64,000 nt of DNA from Cupriavidus sp. BIS7 (GCF_000292345.1 NZ_ALOU01000038.1:60344-124343); one strand, 5' to 3'. Shown: positions 26,093 through 35,003, counted from the stretch's first letter. The notes: generated from the letters alone by a model not told the origin. Program-made: numbers and translations.

Positions 26093-27697
26093 ATGCGTAA
26101 GACGCTCAAGAACATTAGCCTTGTCTCAATTGGCGTCGTTGCCGGCGTGCTTGCCACGCTGCAGATTTCGGCGACGGCCCAGAATGCTACCGGGCCGCTG
26201 CCACTAGACCAGTTGCGGCTGATGGCCGATATCTTCGGGCAGATCAAGCGCGAATATGTGGAACCGGTCGATGACAAGAAGCTGCTGACCGAAGCCATCA
26301 AGGGCATGGTCGCCAGCCTCGATCCGCACTCGGCCTACCTTGATGAAAAGGACTTCAAGGAGTTGCAGGAGGGCACGCGCGGGCGCTTTGCCGGCCTGGG
26401 CATCGAGATCTCCCAGGAAGAAGGCCTGGTCAAGGTCATCAACCCGATCGAGGACACCCCTGCCTTCCGCGCCGGTATCCAGCCGGGCGACCTGATTACC
26501 CGCATTGACGACAAGCCCGTGCGCGGCCTGCCGCTTGAGCAGGCGGTCAAGCGCATGCGCGGCGAGCCGGGCACCAAGGTCACGCTGACCATTTACCGCA
26601 AGAGCGAGGAACGCACGTTCCCGGTGTCGATCACTCGCGCGGAAATCCGCGTGCAGTCGGTCAAGACCAAGATGCTCGACAACAACACCATCGCCTGGGT
26701 GCGCCTGACCAGCTTCCAGGAACGCACGGTGGCCGACCTGGGCCGTCGCCTGAAGGAGATCGGCGAAAAGAACCCGAACCTGCGCGGCATCATCCTGGAC
26801 CTGCGCAATAACGGTGGCGGCGTGCTGCAGGGCGCCGTGGGCGTGGCCGCGGCCTTCCTGCCCGAGGACTCGACCGTCGTGTCGACCAACGGCCAGGTGC
26901 CCGACGCCAAGCGCGTCTACAAGGCGACGTTCAGCAACTACCGCCTGTCGTCGATCGAGGACGATCCGCTCAAGGACCTGCCGGCGGAGTTCAAGAAGGT
27001 GCCGATGATCGTGCTGACCAACGCCTACTCGGCCTCGGCTTCGGAAATCGTGGCTGGCGCGCTGCAGGACCACAAGCGCGCGCTGATCATGGGCAAGACG
27101 ACGTTCGGCAAGGGTTCGGTCCAGACCGTGCGCCCGCTGACCAACGACACCGGTATCAAGCTGACGATCGCGTACTACTACACGCCGTCGGGCAAGTCGA
27201 TCCAGGCCAAGGGTATCCGTCCGGATATCCCGGTCGACCAGAACCCCGAAGGTGATCCGGACGATGCGCTGATCACGCGTGAGATCGACACCGAGCGCCA
27301 CCTGCACAACAAGCAGGAATCGGAAGAGCCGGAAATGAACGAACGCGAGCAGCGCCGTGTGGAAGAACTGCGCCGCCTGGAAGAAGAAAACGCCAAGAAG
27401 ACTCCGGAAGAGCGCGAGAAGGAACGCAAGAAGAAGCCGGTGGAGTTCGGCACGGCCGACGACTTCATGCTGCAGCAGGCCATCGCGCAACTCGATGGCA
27501 AGCCGGTGCAACGTTCGAAGTCGCGCCTGGAAGCCACGGGCAGCGCCGGCAAGCCGGACAGCACCGACGATCCGAAGCCGGCCAGCAAGGCTCCGGCCAA
27601 GCCGGCAGCCAAGCCGGCCCCGGCGAAGCCTTCGAGCCAGCCGCCCGCGAGCGCCCCGATCGGCGACCCGCTGGGTACGCCGACCGGCAAGAAGTAA
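26093..27697 (+). CDS. ctpA: C-terminal processing peptidase (S41 family)
   Basis: This 534-aa periplasmic serine protease cleaves C-terminal tails of exported proteins. It has an N-terminal signal or anchor (ISLVSIGVVAGVLATL), a PDZ domain (about 90-170, GLGIEISQEEGLVKV) and the S41 core with the catalytic Ser in NAYSASASEIVAG and Lys in GKTTFGKGSVQTV. The last 60 residues are an Ala/Pro/Lys low-complexity tail absent from short homologues. It precedes moeB on the same strand, as in other betaproteobacteria. Confidence 0.92.
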   Translation: MRKTLKNISLVSIGVVAGVLATLQISATAQNATGPLPLDQLRLMADIFGQIKREYVEPVDDKKLLTEAIKGMVASLDPHSAYLDEKDFKELQEGTRGRFAGLGIEISQEEGLVKVINPIEDTPAFRAGIQPGDLITRIDDKPVRGLPLEQAVKRMRGEPGTKVTLTIYRKSEERTFPVSITRAEIRVQSVKTKMLDNNTIAWVRLTSFQERTVADLGRRLKEIGEKNPNLRGIILDLRNNGGGVLQGAVGVAAAFLPEDSTVVSTNGQVPDAKRVYKATFSNYRLSSIEDDPLKDLPAEFKKVPMIVLTNAYSASASEIVAGALQDHKRALIMGKTTFGKGSVQTVRPLTNDTGIKLTIAYYYTPSGKSIQAKGIRPDIPVDQNPEGDPDDALITREIDTERHLHNKQESEEPEMNEREQRRVEELRRLEEENAKKTPEEREKERKKKPVEFGTADDFMLQQAIAQLDGKPVQRSKSRLEATGSAGKPDSTDDPKPASKAPAKPAAKPAPAKPSSQPPASAPIGDPLGTPTGKK

Positions 27698-27817
27698 TGC
27701 GGTAACGGAGCGCGCGCAGCGCCAGTCGGCGCGGCGCTCTCCCGATCCAGTCCTGCGGCCCGCGGTATTGCACCGACGGGCCGCTTTAGTTTCCGCCTTT
27801 CTGTATCCACGGGGACC

Positions 27818-28570
27818 ATGAACGACGATCAGCTTTTGCGCTACTCGCGCCATATCCTGCTGGACGAGCTCGGCATCGAGGGCCAGGAGCGCCTGCTGGC
27901 CGGCCATGCGCTGGTGATCGGCGCGGGCGGGCTTGGCGCGGCCGCCCTGCCGTATCTGGCATCGGCCGGCGTAGGCAGGATCACGATTGTTGACAACGAC
28001 GATGTCGACCTGACCAACCTGCAGCGCCAGATCCTGCACACCACGGCCAATGTCGGGCGGCTCAAGGTTGAGTCGGCCAGGGAGGGATTGCTGCGCATCA
28101 ACCCGGACATCGACATCACGCTGGTGCCGCAACGCGTGGGCGATGTGGAACTCGATGCGCTGGTCGCCCGGGCCGATGTGGTGCTGGACTGTTGCGACAA
28201 CTTCTCCACGCGCCAGGCCGTGAACCGCGCCTGCCTGAAGCACCGCAAGCCGCTGGTGTCAGGCGCCGCGCTGCGCTTCGACGGCCAGGTGAGCGTGTTC
28301 GACCTGCGCCACGCCGATGCGCCGTGCTACGGCTGTCTGTTCCCGCCGTCCGAGCCAGCCCCGGAAACCGCCTGCGCCACGATGGGCGTATTCGCGCCGC
28401 TGGTTGGCATGATCGGCACGGTGCAGGCCGCGGAAGCGTTGAAACTGCTGGCAGGGGTGGGCGAAACGCTGGCCGGCCGCCTGCTGATGGTCGATGCGAT
28501 GACGATGGAATGGACGACGATGCGCCTGGCCCGTGCGCCAGATTGCGAGGTTTGCGGCGCCCATTGCTGA
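27818..28570 (+). CDS. moeB: ThiF/MoeB family adenylyltransferase
   Basis: This 250-aa E1-like enzyme adenylates the C-terminus of a sulfur-carrier protein (MoaD or ThiS). It shows the nucleotide motif VIGAGGLGAAALPYLASAGV, the DLTNLQRQ segment and zinc-binding CxxC pairs (CYGC near residue 171 and CEVC at the C-terminus). The family start MNDDQLLRYSRHILLDELG fits the ATG at 27818. MoeB versus ThiF cannot be separated by sequence alone. Confidence 0.88.
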   Translation: MNDDQLLRYSRHILLDELGIEGQERLLAGHALVIGAGGLGAAALPYLASAGVGRITIVDNDDVDLTNLQRQILHTTANVGRLKVESAREGLLRINPDIDITLVPQRVGDVELDALVARADVVLDCCDNFSTRQAVNRACLKHRKPLVSGAALRFDGQVSVFDLRHADAPCYGCLFPPSEPAPETACATMGVFAPLVGMIGTVQAAEALKLLAGVGETLAGRLLMVDAMTMEWTTMRLARAPDCEVCGAHC

Positions 28571-28601
28571 GCGCCGCCGGGCATCGCCGCCGCTGGCGGG
28601 C

Positions 28602-29081
28602 TTACTGCTCGCCAGGTGCCATCTGCGACTGCAGGTAGTTCTGCAGGCCGACCTTGTCGATCAGGTCGATCTGCGTCTCCAGGTACTCGATGTGTTCCTC
28701 GGTATCCGTGAGGATATCGACCAGGATTTCGCGGCTGACGTAGTCGCCCACCGATTCGCAGTAGGCGATGCCTTCCTTGACGGTAGCGTGCGCGGTCTGC
28801 TCGAGCTTCAGGTCGCACTTGAGCATCTCGGGCGTGTCCTCGCCAAGCAGCAGCTTGTGCAGGTCCTGCAGGTTGGGCAGGCCGTCCAGCATCAGGATGC
28901 GGTCGATCAGGCGGTCGGCATGCTTCATTTCGCCGATCGACTCCTTGTACTCGACGTCGCCGAGCTTCTTCAGCCCCCAGTGGCGGTACATGCGAGCATG
29001 CAGGAAGTATTGGTTGATCGCGGTGAGCTCGTTCTTGAGCTGCGCGTTCAGATGCTGGATGACCTTCTTGTCACCTTTCAT
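28602..29081 (-). CDS. bfr: Bacterioferritin
   Basis: This 159-aa four-helix iron-storage protein assembles into a 24-mer with heme at subunit interfaces. Heme ligand Met52 and ferroxidase residues Glu18, Glu51, His54, Glu94 and His130 are all in place. The sixth ferroxidase ligand, Glu127 in E. coli Bfr, is Thr here (segment [13 protein letters not shown]). It lies just downstream of bfd in the same direction, with a terminator-like hairpin between them. Confidence 0.92.
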   Translation of the reverse strand: MKGDKKVIQHLNAQLKNELTAINQYFLHARMYRHWGLKKLGDVEYKESIGEMKHADRLIDRILMLDGLPNLQDLHKLLLGEDTPEMLKCDLKLEQTAHATVKEGIAYCESVGDYVSREILVDILTDTEEHIEYLETQIDLIDKVGLQNYLQSQMAPGEQ

Positions 29082-29151
29082 TCAGGGCTCCTGTTGCAAA
29101 CGACAGCGAGCCCGGCAGCGGGCACGAATGTGCAAGTCACAAATGCAAGAA

Positions 29152-29184
29152 AGCGCGCCCGCGGACGTAAGTCCGAGGCGCGCT
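29152..29184 (-). terminator. Terminator-like hairpin between bfd and bfr
   Basis: AGCGCGCC pairs with GGCGCGCT and CGGAC with GTCCG around the loop GTAA. Leftward transcripts continue into TTTCTT after the hairpin, so it probably limits bfd readthrough into bfr. Confidence 0.65.
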
Positions 29185-29224
29185 CTCAATGCACGCGTTC
29201 TTGGGTAATTCAGCGGTATCTGAA

Positions 29225-29530
29225 TCAGGCAACCAGCGCGGTGCGCCGATCGTTCGCGACTGCCGGGTCCCGAGCGTCCATTATGGCATGTGACGCAGCA
29301 GGCGAACAGGCCGAAATCTCGACCACCTGGATGGTGGAAATGCTGGAGGACTTCATGTTCCTGACGGCGGCCACACCTTCGCACAGCACTTGTTGCGCGC
29401 ACTCGCGGCAACGGCCGCAGCATGTCCCGACGCCGAGCGTTTCTGCCAGCTCATCCATCGTCGACACGCCGAGATGGGCGGCGCCGTGGATCTCATGATC
29501 GGTGACCTGGTTGCAGATGCAGACGTACAC
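29225..29530 (-). CDS. bfd: Bacterioferritin-associated ferredoxin with C-terminal extension
   Basis: This 101-aa [2Fe-2S] protein transfers electrons to bacterioferritin to release stored iron. The cluster cysteines are in MYVCICNQVTD and GTCCGRCRECA. The Bfd core takes up about 60 residues; the rest is an extension with no recognised domain. The start is GTG at 29530, with AAGGAGG upstream. A Fur-box-like site lies 70-90 bp upstream, fitting induction in iron limitation. Confidence 0.88.
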   Translation of the reverse strand: MYVCICNQVTDHEIHGAAHLGVSTMDELAETLGVGTCCGRCRECAQQVLCEGVAAVRNMKSSSISTIQVVEISACSPAASHAIMDARDPAVANDRRTALVA

Positions 29531-29599
29531 AAAAGCCTCCTTGGGGGCGGCGTCGGCACCGGCATGCCGTACGCGATGAGAGGCAGAATAACAGAGATC

Positions 29600-29622
29600 G
29601 AAAATGATAACAATTCCCATTA
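29600..29622. promoter_or_regulatory. Fur-box-like operator upstream of bfd
   Basis: The AT-rich sequence ATGATAACAATTCCCATT resembles the Fur consensus (GATAATGATAATCATTATC), with the TGATAAC half strongest. It lies upstream of bfd, a classical Fur target. The match is imperfect. Confidence 0.5.
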
Positions 29623-29681
29623 AATCACATGGGGCTTATCCAGCCTACGTGCCATTTACGAGGGAATTCAGGCAGTGATCA

Positions 29682-29708
29682 CGCCACTTCGCAGGCTGCG
29701 AAGTGGCG
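29682..29708. repeat. Perfect 12-bp inverted repeat between bfd and ptsI
   Basis: CGCCACTTCGCA and TGCGAAGTGGCG pair perfectly around a 3-base loop. No T-run follows on either side, so it is either a weak transcript-end structure or a protein-binding palindrome. Confidence 0.55.
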
Positions 29709-29730
29709 CATAAGGTGTACGGCTGAAGGC

Positions 29731-29759
29731 AAGAAACCCTGGGGATCCCAGGGTTTCTT
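29731..29759 (-). terminator. Terminator of the pts operon
   Basis: AAGAAACCCTGGG (29731-29743) pairs with CCCAGGGTTTCTT (29747-29759). The right arm touches the ptsI stop codon. A/T residues at the stem base could provide the U-tract. Confidence 0.65.
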
Positions 29760-31516
29760 CATGCCGACAACTGCTTCAGCGCGGCCGCCAGTTCATCCGG
29801 TTCGTAGCAAGTGAGAATCTGCTCGACAATCTTGCTCAGGCGCCCGCAGTCTGAATGAATGACTTCCTGCTTCACGCGCAGCAATTGGGCCGGGTGCATG
29901 GAGAATTCGCGCAGACCCATGCCAAGCAGCAGCCGGGTCATTGCGGGGTCGCCAGCCATTTCTCCGCAGACGGCCACGGGAACGCCCGCGTGGTTGGCCT
30001 CGCGGATCGTGCGGGCGACCAGTTGCAGCACGGCTGGGTGCAAAGGATCGTAAAGATGCGCCACGGCATTGTCGGCGCGGTCGATCGCCAGCGTGTACTG
30101 GATCAGGTCGTTGGTGCCGATGGACAGGAAGTCCATGCGCCTGAGGAACAGCGGCAGCAGAAGCACGGCCGCCGGGATCTCGATCATCGCGCCAACTTTT
30201 ACGCCCGGGTCGTACGGCAAGCCGCGTTCGTCGAGTTGCCGCTTGGCCTGTTCGATCAGGTCCAGCGTCTGGTCGATCTCGCTCGCGTGCGCCAGCATCG
30301 GGATCAGCAACCGCACCGGACCGAACGCCGACGCCCGCAACAGTGCGCGCAACTGGGTCAGGAACATCGCCGGTTCGGACAGCGACCAGCGGATCGCACG
30401 CAGACCGAGCGCAGGGTTCAGCGCCGTTTCAAAATCCACGTCACGGCCATCGAGCGGCTTGTCGGCGCCGATGTCGATCGTGCGAATCGTCACGGGCAAC
30501 CCGTGCATTGCCTCCACGGCATTGCGGTACGCGTGGAACTGCTCTTCCTCGTCCGGCAGTTCGTCACGGCGATTCATGAACAGGAACTCGGAGCGGAACA
30601 GCCCCACCCCGACGGCGCCTGCGGCCAGCGCCGCGCCGGCGTCCTCTGCCATCTCGATATTGGCCAGCAGTTCGATCTCGAGCCCGTCCAGCGTCACCGC
30701 CGGCATATGGCGCAGCCGCTGCAGCCGCTTCTTTTCCAGCGCGCGTTCGCTCTGGCGGTGCCGGTATTCCTCGAGGATGATGGCCGACGGATCGACGATC
30801 ACCAGCCCGGCATCGCCGTCGATGATGATCCAGTCGTCCTGACGGATCAGCTCGCTCGCGCTCTTCACGCCCACGGCGGCGGGAATGTCGAGACTGCGCG
30901 CGACGATCGCCGTATGCGACGTGCGGCCACCGAGGTCCGTCACGAAACCGTGGAACACGGTGTGCTTGAACTGGAGCATGTCCGCCGGGCCGATATCGTG
31001 GGCCACGACAATCACACCCGGTGCGGCCTCGCCATCGGGAGCCAGTACCGGTACCGGTGCGGGTGCCAGCACGGGCGCGCCGGCCAGCACCTTCAGGATT
31101 CGCTCCACCACCTGCTGGATGTCGGCCTTGCGCTCGCGCAGGTACTCGTCCTCGATCTCGTCGAACTGACGCATCAGTTCCTCGAGTCGCGTGGTCAGTG
31201 CCCACTCGGCGTTGTAGCGACGCTGGAGAATCAGCTCCTCGGGTTCGCGCGACAACGCCTCGTCGTCGAGGATCATCGCGTGGACATCGAGAAATGCGCC
31301 CATTTCCTCGGGCGCATCGCGCGGCAGGTCGCGCTTGAGCGTGATCAGCTCGGCCCGCACGGCTGCGCGCGCCGCGCGCAATCGCTCTACCTCGGCGTCA
31401 AGCCGGTCTTCGTCGACCAGGTAGTGCGACACATCCAGCGCAGCCGGCGCAAGGATATGGGCTCGCCCGATGGCGACCCCACGCGAAACCGGAATGCCGT
31501 GCAAGGCAAAGGGCAT
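29759..31516 (-). CDS. ptsI: Phosphoenolpyruvate-protein phosphotransferase (PTS enzyme I)
   Basis: This 585-aa enzyme takes phosphate from PEP and passes it to HPr. The phosphohistidine motif GGRTSHTAIVARS (near residue 190), the PEP-binding LFRSEFLFMNR and the catalytic-Cys loop GVPVAVCGEMAGDP are intact. It ends a compact run EIIA(Man)-HPr-EI. No sugar-specific EIIB/EIIC genes are in the window, so a regulatory phosphorelay is likely. Confidence 0.95.
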   Translation of the reverse strand: MPFALHGIPVSRGVAIGRAHILAPAALDVSHYLVDEDRLDAEVERLRAARAAVRAELITLKRDLPRDAPEEMGAFLDVHAMILDDEALSREPEELILQRRYNAEWALTTRLEELMRQFDEIEDEYLRERKADIQQVVERILKVLAGAPVLAPAPVPVLAPDGEAAPGVIVVAHDIGPADMLQFKHTVFHGFVTDLGGRTSHTAIVARSLDIPAAVGVKSASELIRQDDWIIIDGDAGLVIVDPSAIILEEYRHRQSERALEKKRLQRLRHMPAVTLDGLEIELLANIEMAEDAGAALAAGAVGVGLFRSEFLFMNRRDELPDEEEQFHAYRNAVEAMHGLPVTIRTIDIGADKPLDGRDVDFETALNPALGLRAIRWSLSEPAMFLTQLRALLRASAFGPVRLLIPMLAHASEIDQTLDLIEQAKRQLDERGLPYDPGVKVGAMIEIPAAVLLLPLFLRRMDFLSIGTNDLIQYTLAIDRADNAVAHLYDPLHPAVLQLVARTIREANHAGVPVAVCGEMAGDPAMTRLLLGMGLREFSMHPAQLLRVKQEVIHSDCGRLSKIVEQILTCYEPDELAAALKQLSA

Positions 31517-31565
31517 GAACCGCTCCGTCAGGAACGTTTAGAAAAGCCTGTTAGCAGGCCGAACT

Positions 31566-31835
31566 TCACTCGCCTTCGCCGAAGCGGTTGGCGATCAGCG
31601 CCAGCAGCGCGTCCATCGCCTCCTGCTCGTCGGGGCCGTCGGTCTCGATCGTGACCGTCGATCCAATCCCGGCTGCCAGCATCATCACACCCATGATGCT
31701 TTTGGCGTCGACCTGGCGGCCGTTACGGGACATCTTGACCTGGCTGTTGAAGCTGCCCGCCAGTTGCGTGAGCTTGGCGGACGCACGGGCATGTAACCCG
31801 AGCTTATTGATGATGGTTGTGTCCCTCTGCAGCAT
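31566..31835 (-). CDS. ptsH: Phosphocarrier protein HPr
   Basis: This 89-aa carrier has the active-site His15 in KLGLHARASAKLTQL and the Ser46 region DAKSIMGVMMLAAG, which can be a kinase target. Its start codon lies inside the end of the EIIA gene, an overlap of 32 bp in another frame, suggesting coupled translation. Phosphate moves from enzyme I through HPr to EIIA(Man). Confidence 0.93.
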   Translation of the reverse strand: MLQRDTTIINKLGLHARASAKLTQLAGSFNSQVKMSRNGRQVDAKSIMGVMMLAAGIGSTVTIETDGPDEQEAMDALLALIANRFGEGE

Positions 31836-32259
31836 ATTTGTCGGGATGATTTGCGGTTTGGTTCTGGACTGCGGTCGTGCCAACCTGCAGCACGCCCTGG
31901 GCGCCTCCGGCCAGTGCCTTGGTGGCAAGCTGGTCGAGTTTCTCCGTGCGATAGCAGATAGCGCGCACAAGCATCGGCAGGTTGACACCGGCCAGCACCT
32001 TGACCCTGCCCGGCTCGGCAAGCCGCGCGGCGATGTTGGCAGGCGTGGCGCCAAAAATGTCGGTCAGCACCAGGGCGCCGTTGTCTTCGCAGACGGCCGC
32101 CAGGCGCTTGCGCGCCTCGGCAAGCACCGCTGCGGGGTCGGCATCGGCAATGACGTCGATGGCCTCGAGCCGCTGCGGCTGGCCGCAGTAGACGTGGGCA
32201 GCGCAATCGCGTAACGCCGAAGCCAGCGGCGCATGCGCGATGATCAGAATTCCTGCCAT
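31804..32259 (-). CDS. PTS EIIA component, mannose family
   Basis: This 151-aa protein of the EIIA(Man) family has the phosphorylation-site His9 in ILIIAHAPLASALRDC and the ALVLTDIFGATPANIA loop typical of this fold. It stands alone without EIIB, EIIC or EIID partners, as in other betaproteobacteria where it serves regulation rather than sugar uptake. It is the first gene of the pts run. The last 20 residues run into the HPr start and are probably disordered. Confidence 0.88.
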   Translation of the reverse strand: MAGILIIAHAPLASALRDCAAHVYCGQPQRLEAIDVIADADPAAVLAEARKRLAAVCEDNGALVLTDIFGATPANIAARLAEPGRVKVLAGVNLPMLVRAICYRTEKLDQLATKALAGGAQGVLQVGTTAVQNQTANHPDKYAAEGHNHHQ

Positions 32260-32370
32260 GATGGTGAATCCGTTGGACTGCCACGATTGTAGCAGGCAGC
32301 CTCAGGGCCTCATTCCAGGTTTCCGGCCGCGCCGGCGACTGTGGCGCCCGAGCATCGGCATCAAGTGCGC

Positions 32371-33324
32371 TCAGCGGCGATCCGCGGCGACTGCCTGCTC
32401 CAGCGCGTCAACGAACATCGCAGCAACGTTGAAGCCCGTCTGCTGGGTGATCTCCTGGAAACAGGTCGGACTCGTCACATTCACTTCGGTCAGATAGTCT
32501 CCGATCACATCCAGCCCCACCAGCAACAACCCCTGCTTCCACAGCCCCGGCGCCAGCGTCTCGGCGATCTCGCGATCGCGTGCGCTCAACTCCTGTGCGC
32601 GCCCCAGCCCGCCAGCCGCCAGGTTGCCGCGAATTTCGCTGCCCTGCGGGATGCGCGCCAGCGCATAAGGCACCGGCTTGCCGCCAATCAGCAGGATGCG
32701 CTTGTCGCCGTCCTTGATGGCCGGGATATAGCGCTGGACCATCAGCGTGCGCGCGCCATCGTTGCCAAGCGTCTCCACGATCGCGCCCAGGTTCATGGCA
32801 TCGGCGCCCACGCGGAAAATGCCCATGCCGCCCATGCCGTCGAGCGGCTTGACGATGATGTCCTTGTGCTCGGCATGGAACGCGCGGATGCGCCCTGCGT
32901 CGCGGGTCACCAGCGTTGGCGTGATGAACTGGGGGTGCTGGCCGATCGCCAGCTTTTCCGAATGATCGCGAATCGCACGCGGCTTGTTGAAGACGCGCGC
33001 GCCCTGCGCTTCGGCCAGTTCCAGCAGCCAGGTGCTGGTCACGTACTCCATGTCGAACGGCGGGTCCTTGCGCATGATGACCGCGTCGAACTGGGACAGC
33101 GGCGTCAGCGCGGCCTCGCCCAGCCGGTACCAGGCCTGGGCGTCGTCGGTCAGTTCCAGCGGCTGCGCCACGGCTTCCACGACGTTCGCGGACAGCGACA
33201 GCTGCGACTGCAGGCAGAAGTACAACTCGTGCCCACGCGCCGCCGCCTCGGTCATCATGGCGAAGGTGGAATCCTTGTACGTCTTGAAGGTCTCCAGCGG
33301 GTCGGTAATGAACAGAATGCGCAT
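32371..33324 (-). CDS. gshB: Glutathione synthetase
   Basis: This 317-aa ATP-grasp enzyme adds glycine to gamma-glutamylcysteine. The start MRILFITDPLETFKTYKDST, the KPLDGMGGMGIFRV phosphate loop and the C-terminal LDVIGDYLTEVNVTSPTCFQ match the proteobacterial family. It follows gshA by 20 bp in the same direction, giving a two-gene glutathione operon. Confidence 0.95.
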   Translation of the reverse strand: MRILFITDPLETFKTYKDSTFAMMTEAAARGHELYFCLQSQLSLSANVVEAVAQPLELTDDAQAWYRLGEAALTPLSQFDAVIMRKDPPFDMEYVTSTWLLELAEAQGARVFNKPRAIRDHSEKLAIGQHPQFITPTLVTRDAGRIRAFHAEHKDIIVKPLDGMGGMGIFRVGADAMNLGAIVETLGNDGARTLMVQRYIPAIKDGDKRILLIGGKPVPYALARIPQGSEIRGNLAAGGLGRAQELSARDREIAETLAPGLWKQGLLLVGLDVIGDYLTEVNVTSPTCFQEITQQTGFNVAAMFVDALEQAVAADRR

Positions 33325-33344
33325 GGTTGCCAGGGCGTTACGGA

Positions 33345-34646
33345 TCAGATGGTCGGGTTCGGGTCGGTCTTCTCAAGCTCCAGCGATGCGGCCAGCAGCG
33401 CCAGCCGCGCCACCACGCCATACATGTAGAAGCGGTTCGGCACGGCCGCGCCGGGCTTGGCATGGCTGTCCGGAATGCCGTTCGGCGCAAAGGCCAGCGG
33501 CACGAAGTGCATGCCCGGTGCGTTCAGGTTCTCGTCGTTGCCACGGCCCGTGTGCACGCGGTAGAAGCCGCCCACCACGTAGCGGTCGATCATGTAGACC
33601 ACCGGCTCGGCCACGGCCTCATTGACCTTCTCAAACGTGTGGACGCCTTCCTGGATGATCACGTCGGAGACCTCGAGGCCTTCCTTCACGACGCTCATCT
33701 TGTTCCGTTCCTTGCGGTTCAGGCCCTTTATCTCGGACGGGTCGCGTACGGTCATGATGCCCATGCCGTAGGTGCCCGCGTCGGCCTTCACCACCACGTA
33801 CGGCGTTTCCTTGATACCGTACTCGCGATACTTCTTCGCAATCTTCTTGAGCACGCCTTCCACGGCATCGGCCAGTTCCTCTTCGCCAATGCGCTCGTGG
33901 AAGTTCACACCGGTCGTCCGCGCGAAGTACGGGTTCACCATCCACGGATCGATGTCGATCAGCTTGGCGAACTTCTTGGCAACCTCGTCATAGGCGGCGA
34001 AGTGGCTGCTCTTGCGGCGGGTGGACCAGCCGGCATGCAACGGCGGCAGCAGATACTGCTCGTGGATGTTTTCCAGGATCGGGGGGATGCCGGCAGACAG
34101 GTCGTTGTTCAGCAGGATCGAACACGGATCGAAGTCCTTGAGGCCCAGCCGGCGACCCTTGGTGCCCAGGCGTGCGAGCGGCTCCACCACCAGCGTCTGG
34201 CCGTCGGGCAGCTCGATCGGGGTCGGCTCGGTGATTTCCTCGGACAGCGAACCCAGGCGCACGTTCAGCCCCGCCTGACGCATGATCAGCGACAGCCGCG
34301 CCACATTCTGCAGATAGAACATGTTGCGCGTGTGGCGCTCCGGGATCAGCAGCAGGTTCTTGGCGTCCGGGCAGATCTTCTCGATCGCGGCCATGGCGGC
34401 CTGGACGGCCAGTGGCAGCATTTCGGGCGCGAGGTTGTTGAAACCGCCTGGAAACAGGTTGGTATCGACCGGCGCCAGCTTGAAGCCGGCGTTGCGCAGG
34501 TCTACGGAACAATAGAACGGCGGAGTATGCTCCTGCCATTCCAGCCTGAACCAGCGCTCGATGGACGGGGTGGCGTCCAGGATCTTCTTCTCGAGTTCGA
34601 GCAGCGGACCGTTCAGCGCGGTGATGAGATGCGGGACCATATCCAT
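33345..34646 (-). CDS. gshA: Glutamate-cysteine ligase (Acidithiobacillus-type)
   Basis: This 433-aa enzyme joins glutamate and cysteine, the first step of glutathione synthesis. It belongs to the GshA class first described in iron-oxidizing bacteria, which is unrelated in primary sequence to E. coli GshA. Recognisable stretches are LLLIPERHTRNMFYLQNVA, VKADAGTYGMGIMTVRDPS and VVYMIDRYVVGGFYRVHTGR. It is the first gene of the gshAB operon. Confidence 0.9.
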   Translation of the reverse strand: MDMVPHLITALNGPLLELEKKILDATPSIERWFRLEWQEHTPPFYCSVDLRNAGFKLAPVDTNLFPGGFNNLAPEMLPLAVQAAMAAIEKICPDAKNLLLIPERHTRNMFYLQNVARLSLIMRQAGLNVRLGSLSEEITEPTPIELPDGQTLVVEPLARLGTKGRRLGLKDFDPCSILLNNDLSAGIPPILENIHEQYLLPPLHAGWSTRRKSSHFAAYDEVAKKFAKLIDIDPWMVNPYFARTTGVNFHERIGEEELADAVEGVLKKIAKKYREYGIKETPYVVVKADAGTYGMGIMTVRDPSEIKGLNRKERNKMSVVKEGLEVSDVIIQEGVHTFEKVNEAVAEPVVYMIDRYVVGGFYRVHTGRGNDENLNAPGMHFVPLAFAPNGIPDSHAKPGAAVPNRFYMYGVVARLALLAASLELEKTDPNPTI

Positions 34647-34810
34647 CCTAGAGAATCAGCTTTATTGTCCGCCCCGATTGTAGAGGAACGGCCATGAGGC
34701 TGCAGGCGCCCCTTGCATAAGCATATGCAGACGCCAGCATAAGGGATGTCGATATGGGGATGGTTCGTGCAATTCAAAGGCCCGGGGTGACGGCGCCCCG
34801 CCCTGGACGA

Positions 34811-34840
34811 AAAAAAAAGCGCGGCGTGGTGCCGCGCTTT
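34811..34840 (-). terminator. Strong leftward terminator upstream of gshA
   Basis: AAAGCGCGGC (34816-34825) pairs with GCCGCGCTTT (34831-34840), followed on the minus strand by an eight- to nine-base U run. It lies 165 bp before gshA and 160 bp after the amtB terminator, so it must end a separate transcript or regulate gshA. Confidence 0.85.
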
Positions 34841-34960
34841 CAAATGGCCTGACAGATACGGGGAGCGTTCTGCAGGTGGAGGAAACTGCCTCACTGGCAC
34901 TCTATGCCCGCAGCCCCCCAAAGACAATTGAGACTTTTTAAGATCCGATTTAAGCACCCT
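34811..34960 (-). ncRNA. Candidate small RNA between amtB and gshA
   Basis: No gene accounts for the strong terminator at 34811-34840, which follows the amtB terminator on the same strand. The segment in between can fold: GGGGGGC with GCUCCCC, UGCGGG with CCUGCA (one G-U pair) and an inner GAGG/CCUC hairpin. This is the usual pattern of an intergenic sRNA. No convincing promoter was found and the 5' end is a guess. A gshA leader attenuator is the alternative. Confidence 0.4.
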
Positions 34961-35003
34961 GCGAATACTGACGGCCGTTTGAAATGCACGTGCGTCAACA
35001 AAT

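Noticed and set aside
26204..28243. Minus-strand open frame of 679 codons opposite ctpA and moeB
   Set aside because: Spans two certain genes and their gap, with low-complexity composition.
29855..31654. Plus-strand open frame of about 600 codons opposite ptsI
   Set aside because: Mirror of the ptsI codon pattern; no domains.
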